A DNA stretch of 64,000 nucleotides from Halorubrum sp. PV6 (GTDB taxonomy: Archaea > Halobacteriota > Halobacteria > Halobacteriales > Haloferacaceae), in NCBI RefSeq assembly GCF_003990725.2, contig NZ_CP030064.1, positions 2,170,001 through 2,234,000 of the forward strand. Direction: 5' to 3'. The position numbers and the translations under genes are program-made. Shown piece by piece: positions 8,408-16,153 of this stretch. Positions within the stretch are counted from its first letter, which is position 1, and each line of letters opens with the position of its first letter. The notes below the pieces were generated by a model, which saw only the letters and a program-made list of their open reading frames with translations, had not been told where the DNA came from and made no database searches.

Positions 8408-9403
8408 CTACCGAAGCCGAGCCGTTAGTTCGCCGTTCGCCTCCTCGGTCTGGACGAGGCCGTCGTCGGCCAGGTCCGAGAGGAGACCTCGGAGCCACTC
8501 GCGGCCGTGCTCGCCGTCGGGCGCGTAGTCCACGCGAATCCGGTGGCCGAGCGCGTCCAGTTCCATCGCGTCGTGTTCGCCGAGGAGCCGAACGATCCGC
8601 CCGCGGAACTGCCGCCTGCTCCCTTCGAAACTCGGCTGTGTGGGCACGTCCGGGGCGGTGAAATCGCCGGTCTGGTACGCGTGACACCACTCGCGCCACG
8701 GGCAGCCGGCCTCGTCACATCGCGGTTTCTTCCCGCAGGCGACGCCGCCGAGCTCCATGATCGCGTTGTTCCAGATTCGGGACTCGCCGTCGGGCAGTAT
8801 CGCGGAGGCGACCCGCTCGAAGGCGTCGTCGTCGTCCGGGACGTCGAAGGCGCGGTACAGGACGCGCTTGACGTTGGTGTCGACCACCGCGTCGCCGTTG
8901 TTGAACGCGAACGACGCCACCGCGTTGGCGGTGTACGGGCCGACGCCCATCAGCGCCTCCAACTCGTCGGGCGCGTCGGGGAACGCGCCGTCGTACTCGG
9001 CTTCGATCTGACCGGCCGCCTCGTGGAGGTATTTCGCGCGGTTGTTGTAGCCGAGCGAGTGAGTCGACCAGAACGCGACCACGTCGCCGCGGTCAGCGGC
9101 CGCGAGGTCGGCCGTCGTCGGCCACTCCTCGACGAACGCCTCCCACGCCGGGACGACTCGGTCGAGTTGGGTCTGTTGGCTCATCACCTCGCTTATCAGA
9201 ATCTCGTAGGGGTCGTCGGTGCGGCGCCACGGAAAGTCGCGGTGGTCGGCCGCGTACCACGCGGTCAGCGCCTCGCGGACGGCGTCGCGGTCGGCCGGCA
9301 GGCCGGGGGCGTCCCCGTCTTCTATCCCCTCCGTGCCGCCGTCCGTGCGAAGGGACGCGTCGCGCTCGGCGGGTCGCTCCGGCCTCGCGTCCGTATCGGT
9401 CAT
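8408..9403 (-). CDS. mutY: A/G-specific adenine DNA glycosylase (MutY) with an atypical C-terminus
   Basis: Removes adenine mispaired with 8-oxoguanine. The 331 residues begin with a 45-residue acidic extension, then the HhH-GPD core: catalytic Glu in ISEVMSQQTQ, the helix-hairpin-helix ALMGVGPYTANAV, and the catalytic Asp in VDTNVKRVL. The iron-sulfur loop has four Cys as C-x5-C-x4-C-x5-C, unlike the usual C-x6-C-x2-C-x5-C. The bacterial NUDIX-like 8-oxoG reader is absent; the last 75 residues look like a winged helix (LGEHDAMELDALGHRIR...LLSDLADDGLV). Base specificity is therefore inferred mainly from the core. Confidence 0.87.
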   Translation of the reverse strand: MTDTDARPERPAERDASLRTDGGTEGIEDGDAPGLPADRDAVREALTAWYAADHRDFPWRRTDDPYEILISEVMSQQTQLDRVVPAWEAFVEEWPTTADLAAADRGDVVAFWSTHSLGYNNRAKYLHEAAGQIEAEYDGAFPDAPDELEALMGVGPYTANAVASFAFNNGDAVVDTNVKRVLYRAFDVPDDDDAFERVASAILPDGESRIWNNAIMELGGVACGKKPRCDEAGCPWREWCHAYQTGDFTAPDVPTQPSFEGSRRQFRGRIVRLLGEHDAMELDALGHRIRVDYAPDGEHGREWLRGLLSDLADDGLVQTEEANGELTARLR

Positions 9404-9428
9404 TACCAGCGGTCGGGCCGGCGGTCGT

Positions 9429-10076
9429 TTATCGGTGCTGGTCTCCGCCGGTGTCGACCGGGGCCATCGAGCGCGGGTCGCGGTCGGGACCCGGATACTC
9501 GCCGCCGACGGCGGTCGGGTACAGCTTCGCCGGCGAGAAGACGGTCGCGAACGCCCGCGGTTCGCGGACGCTCACCGCCAGCCGGTCGCGGAGCCCGGCC
9601 GCGGCCTGCGCGCCCGTGAGCGACGGGTCGAGACTCACGACCTGCATCGCGGCGCCGTGATACGCCGACGCCAGCGCCGGGTGGTCGCCGACCGGCTGTG
9701 ACGCCGGCTCGCGCCACGCCTCGACCGCCTCCCGCCAGTCGGCCGCCAGCGAGGGGGCGGCGACGGCGGCGATGACCGCCTCGGCGTCGTCGAGGAGCGG
9801 GTCGGTGGCGACGAGCGTCGTCCACGAGTGCGAGCGCAGCGTGTCGAGCGCCTCGCGGGCCGGACCGCCGACGAGGAGGTCCGCCGCGAGCACGTCGGCG
9901 TCGGCGACGACGCGGGCGGGGCTCGGCTCGCGGTCGACGGGGGACGGCTCGTCGGTGGCATCCTCGTCGTCGTCGCCGGACGGTGGCGTCGAGCGACGCT
10001 CGGCCAGCGCCGCGCGTATCGAGTCGCTGTCCGTCTCGTACCCGGCGGCAGCGTCGAAGAGGTCGGCGAACGTCAT
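9429..10076 (-). CDS. conserved haloarchaeal protein, possibly PIN-like
   Basis: A 215-residue soluble protein. Residues about 55-105 read VVADADVLAADLLVGG...SHSWTTLVATDPLLDDAEAVI, where an acidic residue after a beta strand followed by a helix recalls the start of a PIN nuclease fold. The catalytic set is not clearly complete. Residues 25-50 are a disordered Asp/Pro-rich linker. It ends 25 bases beyond the mutY start, on the same strand. I do not know its function; the PIN idea is inference. Confidence 0.65.
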   Translation of the reverse strand: MTFADLFDAAAGYETDSDSIRAALAERRSTPPSGDDDEDATDEPSPVDREPSPARVVADADVLAADLLVGGPAREALDTLRSHSWTTLVATDPLLDDAEAVIAAVAAPSLAADWREAVEAWREPASQPVGDHPALASAYHGAAMQVVSLDPSLTGAQAAAGLRDRLAVSVREPRAFATVFSPAKLYPTAVGGEYPGPDRDPRSMAPVDTGGDQHR

Positions 10077-10168
10077 TGTCTGAAGATTGCGGGCGAGCGG
10101 TATCGGGTTTGCGGCCGGCGATGGGCCGAGCGCGTGGAAGCGTCTACGAGCGCAAGAGGGTGGAGAAG

Positions 10169-10240
10169 AGCCTAGGCCGAGATTTGAACTCGGGGTCTCG
10201 TCCTTACCAAGGACGCGCTTTACCGCTAAGCTACCCAGGC
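10169..10240 (-). tRNA. tRNA-Thr (anticodon GGT)
   Basis: Read on the minus strand this folds into a full cloverleaf: acceptor GCCTGGG/CCTAGGC (one G-T pair), D arm GCTT...AAGC, anticodon stem CGTCC/GGACG with loop TTGGTAA, and T arm CCGAG TTCAAAT CTCGG. The discriminator is T, as in other haloarchaeal threonine tRNAs that I recall. No intron is present and CCA is not encoded. It lies between two unnamed protein genes on the same strand. Confidence 0.96.
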
Positions 10241-10334
10241 GCAATCAGTCGTTGTCGGGAGCCGACTTTAGTGGTTTCGATTCGGGGGCGTCTCGTCACG
10301 CGACCACACACCATCCCCGCGCCGTCCGGCGACC

Positions 10335-11000
10335 TCACCGATCGGTCGCGCTCACGGCGCGGTCGGAGATGTCGGCGATGCGGTCGGCGGTCGCCTCCGG
10401 CAGTGCGCTGCCGGCCGGAGGGAACTCGCCGTCGCAGTCCGCCGCGAGTTCGCGGGCGTAACGCAGCAGCTCCTCGGGCGGGTCGCTGTCGGCGGCCGCG
10501 GTGCCGGCGACGACCGCCAGTTCGAGGGCGTCGACCTCCAGGTTCCGGTCGAGGGCGGTCGCCGCCGCGGGGTCGGTCCCCTCGCGATCTCGGAGCGTCT
10601 GGTCGCGGCCGAACCCGCGGACGACCTCGACCGCGGCCGCGGCGGCGTCGGTACACGCGAGAAGCGAGAACCCGCGCGAGACGAGCACGTCGGCGGCGAG
10701 CACGTCCATGTCGGCGTCGATGTCCGTCTCCCGCGTCGGGGCGGTCACCCACGGTTCGGCGTGAGCCACCGACCGCGTGAGTCGAAGCCCCTCGTAGATG
10801 AGCTGGACGCCGACCGCCCGGTCGACCACCTCGTCGGCGTCGACCTGGGCGTTCGTCGCTCGGGCGGTGACGAGCGTCAGAACGCCGGGCGTCACGGCAG
10901 CGTTCGCGATCCGGTCTTCGAGGGCCTCACGCAGCTGATCGGGCTCGACGTCGGCGAGCGCCTCACACGCGGCGTCACGCGCTCGCGCGGCATCGTCCAT
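10335..11000 (-). CDS. conserved haloarchaeal protein (tentatively DUF7114)
   Basis: A 221-residue, mostly helical, acidic protein. It has ADMDVLAADVLVSRGFSLLACTDAAAAAVEVVRGFG in its middle, an arrangement that recalls helical isoprenoid-synthase-like folds without the DDxxD metal motifs. A DVLAAD-x-LV string also occurs in the neighbour on the other side of tRNA-Thr. Family assignment is from memory and weak. An alternative start 7 codons upstream exists. It is divergent from the enoyl-CoA hydratase gene. Confidence 0.65.
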   Translation of the reverse strand: MDDAARARDAACEALADVEPDQLREALEDRIANAAVTPGVLTLVTARATNAQVDADEVVDRAVGVQLIYEGLRLTRSVAHAEPWVTAPTRETDIDADMDVLAADVLVSRGFSLLACTDAAAAAVEVVRGFGRDQTLRDREGTDPAAATALDRNLEVDALELAVVAGTAAADSDPPEELLRYARELAADCDGEFPPAGSALPEATADRIADISDRAVSATDR

Positions 11001-11059
11001 TACGTAACGGTACTCTATCAAGGGGCAAAGACCTTTGGAAACGAACGGGATACGCAGAC

Positions 11060-11755
11060 GTGATTCGCACCCGAGACGACGACGGCGTCCGCGTCGTGAC
11101 CATCGACCGCCCCGCGAGCCGGAACGCGCTCCGGCCCGACGACCTCTCGGCGCTCCGAACCGCCGTCGCCGAGGCCGACGCGCCGGTGACGTATCTGCGG
11201 GGCGCCGGCGACGCGTTCTGTGCCGGCGCCGACCTCGACGTCGTCGCCGCCCTCGACGACCCCGCGGAGTTCGCCCGCGCGGGCCAGCACACCGCGACCG
11301 CCATCGCGGACGCGGAGACCGTCGTCGTCTGCGGAATCGACGGCCCAGCGCGCGGCGGGGGCGTCGAACTCGCGCTCGCGGCCGACCTCCGGATCGCCAC
11401 GCCCGCGGCGACGTTCGGCGAGCCCGGCGTCGAGTTCGGCCTGTTCGGCGCGTGGGGCGGGACGGCCCGCCTCCCGCGAGTGATGGGCGAGGGCGAGGCG
11501 CTCGACTTCGCGCTCTCGGGACGGGTGCTCGACGCGGAGGCGGCGCTGCGGACCGGGCTCGTCTCCCGCATCGTCGACGACCCCCGCACGGTCGCGGACG
11601 CGGTCGCGGAGGGCGCGCCGGACGCCCTCCGAGTCACCAAGCGGCGGGTCCGCGACCGGCGCGACGCGGAGGCTCAAGAGGCGGCGGAGGCGAGCGCGTT
11701 CGCCGACCTCGTGGAGGCCCACGCCGACGACATCGCGGCGATGCGGGGCGCGTGA
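11060..11755 (+). CDS. enoyl-CoA hydratase/isomerase family protein
   Basis: A crotonase-fold protein of 231 residues, at the short end for the family (about 255). The oxyanion-hole motifs are visible: GAGDAFCAGADLDV at about residues 48-61 and DGPARGGGVELALAADLR at about 95-112. PGVEFGLFGAWGGT carries a Glu at one usual catalytic position, but the second Glu is less clear, so reaction type is uncertain. The start is GTG. It is monocistronic and upstream of tRNA-Gly. Confidence 0.85.
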   Translation: MIRTRDDDGVRVVTIDRPASRNALRPDDLSALRTAVAEADAPVTYLRGAGDAFCAGADLDVVAALDDPAEFARAGQHTATAIADAETVVVCGIDGPARGGGVELALAADLRIATPAATFGEPGVEFGLFGAWGGTARLPRVMGEGEALDFALSGRVLDAEAALRTGLVSRIVDDPRTVADAVAEGAPDALRVTKRRVRDRRDAEAQEAAEASAFADLVEAHADDIAAMRGA

Positions 11756-11841
11756 GTCGATTCCGTCCCGTCGACCGTCCGCCGTCGGTCGGATGTGACA
11801 GGTTTAAGTAATCCTCCACCCAACCGATGAATGCGAAGCAC

Positions 11842-11912
11842 GCACCGGTAGTGTAGTGGTATCACGCAACCTTGCCATGGTTGCAACCCGAGTTCAAATC
11901 TCGGCCGGTGCA
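11842..11912 (+). tRNA. tRNA-Gly (anticodon GCC)
   Basis: A complete cloverleaf: acceptor GCACCGG/CCGGTGC, D loop AGTGGTA, anticodon stem CAACC/GGTTG with loop TTGCCAT, T arm CCGAG TTCAAAT CTCGG, and discriminator A. No intron is present and CCA is not encoded. A TATA-like gtttaagta lies about 30-40 bases upstream. The last 15 bases of the mature body recur downstream (see the repeat entry), which marks this tRNA as a former integration target. Confidence 0.96.
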
Positions 11913-12034
11913 TCTTCTCGCTACGCTCGAAGATACACCGGCCTGACTCCCCGCTCGCTGCGTCGCCGGCGCTGCGCGCCGGCTGCCAGAGAGACCGGAG
12001 GTCTCTCGCTGCTCGCGGGAATCTCGGCCGGTGC
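11897..12034 (+). repeat. direct repeat of the tRNA-Gly 3' end (candidate att scar)
   Basis: AATCTCGGCCGGTGC is found in the tRNA T arm/acceptor at 11897-11911 and again at 12020-12034. Between the copies lie only 108 bases with two perfect hairpins (GCCGGCG/CGCCGGC at 11965-11983 and GAGAGACC/GGTCTCTC at 11989-12007). This is the pattern left when an element integrates at a tRNA 3' end and is later lost. No integrase gene is visible nearby. Confidence 0.6.
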
Positions 12035-12601
12035 CTTTCTCGAACGACGTGAACGAAGTCACCGAGAGGGCTCGCTGTACCAGTACGTAGCGCTGGTTTG
12101 GACTCAGTTACCTTGGATCGCTCCCTTCTGAGCCGCTATCGACCTTTTATAAATAGATCTTGTGGTCGGCGCGCGCCTGTGAGCGCCCACCGGGCGCGAG
12201 GAGCGCGTGCGAGGGAGTCGGCCGACCGGAGCGAAGCGACGGGAGGCCGACGAGGGTGGGGAGGTGTGAGGTGCTGTGCGGTGCGGGGTGGGACTCAAAG
12301 GGGCAGCCACGAGGACGAAGGCGACCGCCATAAGCACCGCAACAAGTGAGCGAAGCGAACGAGCGAGGAGCACAGTAAGGCCTCCGAGTCGTCGTGGCTG
12401 GGGCTTTGGAGGCGTTCGTCGCCAGTGCGATATCTCCGAGTGATACGTGATGGCGACCGTGAGCGCCTGCTCGAACGAACCGCTCCCCAGCGACTCCCAC
12501 ACGCCGATCCAAACGCCAGACCGTCACGGTTAGGTTCGCCCGTTCGTTTAGACAGGTAGACCCGTCTCGTCGGCACCCACACCGGCGAACCCGACCCACC
12601 C
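12035..12601. other. gene-free, hairpin-rich intergenic block
   Basis: About 570 bases with no convincing coding sequence. It contains a strong TATA box (12146-12155), then hairpins GCGCCC/GGGCGC (12183-12197), GTCGGCC/GGCCGAC (12217-12251) and GCCTCC/GGAGGC (12380-12413), plus GCGAAGCGA-type low-complexity runs. The body looks like GC-rich repeats that I recall from Halorubrum intergenic regions, which may be dispersed elements or non-coding RNA genes. The last 60 bases hold the thyA promoter (gtttagac near 12547). Confidence 0.5.
12146..12155 (+). promoter_or_regulatory. orphan TATA box
   Basis: TTTATAAATA preceded by an ACC-like element is one of the best TATA boxes in the window. A plus-strand transcript would begin near 12175, directly before three successive hairpins. 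No reading frame of note follows. It suggests a non-coding transcript or the promoter of a lost gene. The box is nearly symmetrical, so minus-strand use cannot be excluded. Confidence 0.5.
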
Positions 12602-13630
12602 ATGCAACAGTACCTCGACCTCGTCGACGACACCCTGTCGACGGGCACGTACAAGCCGAACCGAACCGGCGTCGACACGATCGCGACGTTCAGCGGGCAG
12701 TACACCGTCGACCTCGCAGAGGGGTTCCCGCTCCTCACCACCAAGAAGATGGACGGCTACCGCTGGAACTCGCTGATCCACGAGGTGCTGTGGTACCTCT
12801 CCGGGCAAGAGCACATCCGCGACCTCCGCGAGGAGACGAAGATCTGGGACGCGTGGGCCGACGACGAGGGGAAGCTCGACACCGCCTACGGCCGGTTCTG
12901 GCGCCGGTTCCCCGTCCCGGACGGGGTCGACGCGCTCCCCGGTGAGACGTGGCCCGAAGACGCGCATCGCTGGGTGACGGTCGAGGAGGGCCCGGACGGG
13001 ACCGAGCGTCGGACCTTCGATCAGATCCAGTACGTCCTCGACACCCTCGAAGAGAACCCGCACTCGCGCCGGATGGTCGTGAACGCGTGGCACCCCGCCA
13101 ACGCGGCGGTCTCCACGCTGCCGCCCTGTCACTACACCTTCGTCGTGAACGTCCAGGACGGCCGGCTCAACCTCCACCTCACGCAGCGGTCGGGCGACAT
13201 CGCGCTCGGCGTCCCCTTCAACATCGCCGCCTACGCCCTGCTCGCGAACGCGCTCGCCCAGCGGACGGGGTTCGAGGTCGGCGAGTTCGGCCACACCGTG
13301 GTCGACGCGCACGTCTACTGCGGGCGCGGCGAGCGCGGGAAGTGGTACGCGAACAACCTGCGATACGTGCAGGACCGCCTCGCGACCGTCGAGAGCAAGG
13401 CCGACTACCTCGACGTGAAAAGCTGGGTCGAACGCACCGCCCCCGACGAGGCGGACGGCGAGGTCGGCTACGACCACGTCCCCGGCCTGCTCGAACAGCT
13501 CTCCCGAGAGCCGCGCGAGCGACCGCGGATCGAGATCGCCGACGTGCCGCTCGATCAACTCACCTACGACGACATCGAGGTCGTCGACTACGACTCCGCG
13601 GACGGCATCTCGTTCGCGGTCGCGGAGTGA
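12602..13630 (+). CDS. thyA: thymidylate synthase
   Basis: Makes dTMP from dUMP with methylene-tetrahydrofolate. The 342 residues show the folate/dUMP site RTGVDT near the N-terminus, the catalytic Cys in STLPPCHYTF, the dUMP-binding LTQRSGDIALGVPFN, and VVDAHVY near the C-terminal part. The protein is longer than bacterial ThyA (264), with an insert around residues 95-140 and a C-terminal extension, as in haloarchaeal Hts enzymes. The dihydrofolate reductase gene follows after 4 bases. Coupling makes sense because this reaction yields dihydrofolate. Confidence 0.96.
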   Translation: MQQYLDLVDDTLSTGTYKPNRTGVDTIATFSGQYTVDLAEGFPLLTTKKMDGYRWNSLIHEVLWYLSGQEHIRDLREETKIWDAWADDEGKLDTAYGRFWRRFPVPDGVDALPGETWPEDAHRWVTVEEGPDGTERRTFDQIQYVLDTLEENPHSRRMVVNAWHPANAAVSTLPPCHYTFVVNVQDGRLNLHLTQRSGDIALGVPFNIAAYALLANALAQRTGFEVGEFGHTVVDAHVYCGRGERGKWYANNLRYVQDRLATVESKADYLDVKSWVERTAPDEADGEVGYDHVPGLLEQLSREPRERPRIEIADVPLDQLTYDDIEVVDYDSADGISFAVAE

Positions 13631-13634
13631 GCCG

Positions 13635-14150
13635 ATGGCGTCCGCTCCCGAGGTCGTCCTCGTCGCCGCGGTCGCGGAGAACGGCGTCATCGGCGCCGAC
13701 GGCGGGATGCCGTGGCACTACCCGGCCGACCTCGCCCATTTTAAACGGCTCACGACCGGCCACCCGGTGATCGTCGGGCGCGCGACCTACGAGAACATCG
13801 CCGAGCGACTCGGCGGCCCCCTCCCCGACCGCACCAGCGTCGTGTTGACGACGCGCGAGCGAGACCTCCCCGAGGGCGCCGTCGTCGCGAACGACATCGA
13901 GGAGGCGGTCGCCGTCGCCACGGCGGACGCCGCCGACCGCGGCGTCGACGAACTGTACGTCATCGGCGGAGCGACCGTCTACGAGCAGTTCCTCGACCGC
14001 GCCGACCGGCTGGTGGTGACCGAGGTCCCCGAGCGCCCCGACGGCGACACGCGCTTTCCGGACCGCGACCCCGACGCGTGGACGGAGACGGCGCGAGAAG
14101 CGGCCGATGGCGGGCTCGCCTTCGTCACGTACGAGCGGATCGACGACTGA
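13635..14150 (+). CDS. folA: dihydrofolate reductase (HdrB-like)
   Basis: Reduces dihydrofolate to tetrahydrofolate with NADPH. The 171 residues show the substrate/cofactor motif GVIGADGGMPWHYPADLAHF, the NADPH site VIVGRATYENI, and the conserved LYVIGGATVYEQFL. It starts 4 bases after thyA and is certainly in the same operon, as for hts-hdrB in Haloferax. The start ATG (MASAPEVVLV) gives the normal DHFR N-terminus. Confidence 0.96.
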   Translation: MASAPEVVLVAAVAENGVIGADGGMPWHYPADLAHFKRLTTGHPVIVGRATYENIAERLGGPLPDRTSVVLTTRERDLPEGAVVANDIEEAVAVATADAADRGVDELYVIGGATVYEQFLDRADRLVVTEVPERPDGDTRFPDRDPDAWTETAREAADGGLAFVTYERIDD

Positions 14151-14177
14151 CGCGCCGGGGGCGTCGCGGGCGGCGGT

Positions 14178-15338
14178 TCAGCTTCGCAACGCGTCCACCG
14201 GTCGCTCGTTCGCCGCCTGCCAGGCCGGGTACGCCCCGCTGACTATCCCCACGCCGACGCCGAACACGAGCGCCAGGAGGAGGTAGTAGCCGTTCGTCGG
14301 ATCTAAGACGAGCGCGGCGTCGACGGCGGGCGTCGATATCACCAGTCCGGCGACGAGCAGGACGGTCAACGCGGTTCCGGCGACCGCGCCCGCGGCACCG
14401 ATGAGGCCGGCCTCCGCGAGCAGCACGCGCAACACGTCGCGGCGCGTCACGCCGACCGCGCGCATCACGCCGATCTCCTGGCGGCGTTCGACGGTGCTCA
14501 TGAGCATGACGTTGAGGATCGAGACGCCGGCGACGACGAGCGAGATGGCGCCGAGCCCGAGCAGGAACGTGCTTAAGAGATCGAAGAAGCCGTTGATCTC
14601 GTCGACGATCGCCGCCAGCTCGAACAGGCTGACGCGCTCCTCGCGGGCGTTCACCGACTCGCGGATCGCCGAGGCCGCCGCCCGCGCCGTCTCCCCGGAG
14701 TCGGCCACCACGAGCACCTGGGCGTAGCCGTCGGCGGCGAACGCCGACTCCGGGAGGAAGACGGCGTTGTCGGGCGCGACCGGACTGAACGACTCGCTCT
14801 CCGCGAGGACGGCGACGACGCGGACCTGTCTGCCGGCGATCTCGACCGCGTCGCCCGTCTCGACGCCGATGTCCGCGGCGACGTCCGCGCCGACGATCAC
14901 GCCTCGCCGGTGGCGGTCGGGGAGCGACCCCTCGGCGGCCGCGAACGCGAGCCCCGGCTGCTCGACGCCGTACACCGTCGCGAACGTCTGAGAACTCGTC
15001 CCCGCGACGACCGCGTTGTCCGAGTACAGCGGGACGACGGCCGGGTCGCCGACGGCCGGGTCGCTGACGGCGCGCCGGATGGCCGTCACGTCGGCCGTCG
15101 AGAGCGACTCCACGCCGGCGTCCGCGTTCGGCGAGACAACCACCTGCGTGCCGATGTCGCCGATCGCGTCGGCGGCGCCGAGCGCGAGGACGTTCCCGAA
15201 GATCCCGAGCGCCGCGACGGCGAGGACGCCGATCGTGACGCCGAGGACGGCCAATACGGTCCGGATCCGATTCCGGCGGAGGTTCCGCGCCGCCATCGAG
15301 GCGGCGGGCCGCCAGCCGCGGAGCCAGCCGCCGCTCAT
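14178..15338 (-). CDS. ABC transporter permease (MacB/FtsX type)
   Basis: A 386-residue permease. One transmembrane segment near residues 25-50 is followed by an extracytoplasmic domain (about 50-255, MacB periplasmic-core-like) and an FtsX domain with three transmembrane segments (about 265-375). Its start codon overlaps the stop of the ATPase gene by 4 bases (ATGA), so the two are translationally coupled. Members export lipoproteins, peptides or drugs, or act in cell-envelope signalling. The substrate is unknown. Confidence 0.9.
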   Translation of the reverse strand: MSGGWLRGWRPAASMAARNLRRNRIRTVLAVLGVTIGVLAVAALGIFGNVLALGAADAIGDIGTQVVVSPNADAGVESLSTADVTAIRRAVSDPAVGDPAVVPLYSDNAVVAGTSSQTFATVYGVEQPGLAFAAAEGSLPDRHRRGVIVGADVAADIGVETGDAVEIAGRQVRVVAVLAESESFSPVAPDNAVFLPESAFAADGYAQVLVVADSGETARAAASAIRESVNAREERVSLFELAAIVDEINGFFDLLSTFLLGLGAISLVVAGVSILNVMLMSTVERRQEIGVMRAVGVTRRDVLRVLLAEAGLIGAAGAVAGTALTVLLVAGLVISTPAVDAALVLDPTNGYYLLLALVFGVGVGIVSGAYPAWQAANERPVDALRS

Positions 15339-16153
15339 CGTTCCTCCGGCGCGAGCGGCGAGTCGGCGTCTGCCTCACCCGACGAGTCGCTCCCCCCCGT
15401 TTGTGGAGCGTCGGCGTCGTGGTCCGACGGGGAGTCGGCGTCGTGGTCCGGCGGAGCGTCGCCGCCCGCGTGCGTCGGCGAGTCCGCGATGCCGCCGACC
15501 AGCACCCCGTCGGTGAGCTCGACGACGCGGTCCGCGTACTCCTCGACCAGCGGGTCGTGGGTGACGGCGATGACGGCGACCCCTTCCGACTTCACTCGCT
15601 CGAACTCGGCGAGGATCGACTCGCCGGTCTCCGTGTCGAGGTTCCCCGTCGGCTCGTCGGCGAGCAGCACCGATGGATTATTTATAAGCGACCGCGCGAT
15701 GGCGACGCGCTGTTTCTGCCCGCCGGACAGTTCCGAGGGCTCGTGGTCGAGGCGCTCGCCGAGGCCGAACCGCCGGAGCAGGTCGGTCGCCCGGTCGGTC
15801 GCGTCGCCCGGATCGAACGCCGTCGGCAGCGCAACGTTCTCGACCGCCGTCAGCGTCGGCAGGAGGTGGAAGTCCTGAAACACGAAGCCGATCGACTCCT
15901 TGCGAGCCGCGGTGCGCTCGCCGACCGTGAGCTCGGTCACGTCGGTGCCGTCGAGCAGGCGCCACCCCTCGGTGGGATCGTCGAGGAGGCCGAGCACGTT
16001 GAGCAGCGTCGACTTCCCGGAGCCGCTGGGGCCGACGACCGCGACGAACTCGCCCGGTTCGACCGCGAAGTCCACGTCGTCGAGCGCCACCACCGGCTCG
16101 TCGCCCCCGCCCGGATACCGCTTGGTCACGCCGCGAAGCTCGACGCTATACAT
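15335..16153 (-). CDS. ABC transporter ATP-binding protein (LolD/MacB type)
   Basis: A 272-residue ATPase with Walker A GPSGSGKST, signature LSGGQKQR, Walker B VLLADEPTGNLD and the H-loop in IAVTHDPLVEEY. The last 45 residues are an unusual Asp/Ser-rich tail with repeated DHDADSPSD-like units, absent from bacterial LolD. It overlaps the exported adaptor gene upstream by 8 bases and the permease gene downstream by 4, forming a three-gene operon. Confidence 0.93.
   Translation of the reverse strand: MYSVELRGVTKRYPGGGDEPVVALDDVDFAVEPGEFVAVVGPSGSGKSTLLNVLGLLDDPTEGWRLLDGTDVTELTVGERTAARKESIGFVFQDFHLLPTLTAVENVALPTAFDPGDATDRATDLLRRFGLGERLDHEPSELSGGQKQRVAIARSLINNPSVLLADEPTGNLDTETGESILAEFERVKSEGVAVIAVTHDPLVEEYADRVVELTDGVLVGGIADSPTHAGGDAPPDHDADSPSDHDADAPQTGGSDSSGEADADSPLAPEER

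Noticed and set aside
11965-12007. Two hairpins between the tRNA-Gly repeats as possible CRISPR or transposon ends
   Set aside because: Different sequences, not repeated, no spacer pattern and no transposase.
12098-12349. 83-codon plus-strand frame in the gene-free block
   Set aside because: Arg/Gly/Ser-rich, crosses the orphan TATA box and hairpins, no start signal. It looks like a chance frame.
12548-13690. 380-codon minus-strand frame opposite thymidylate synthase
   Set aside because: Antisense shadow of thyA; no domain, no promoter.
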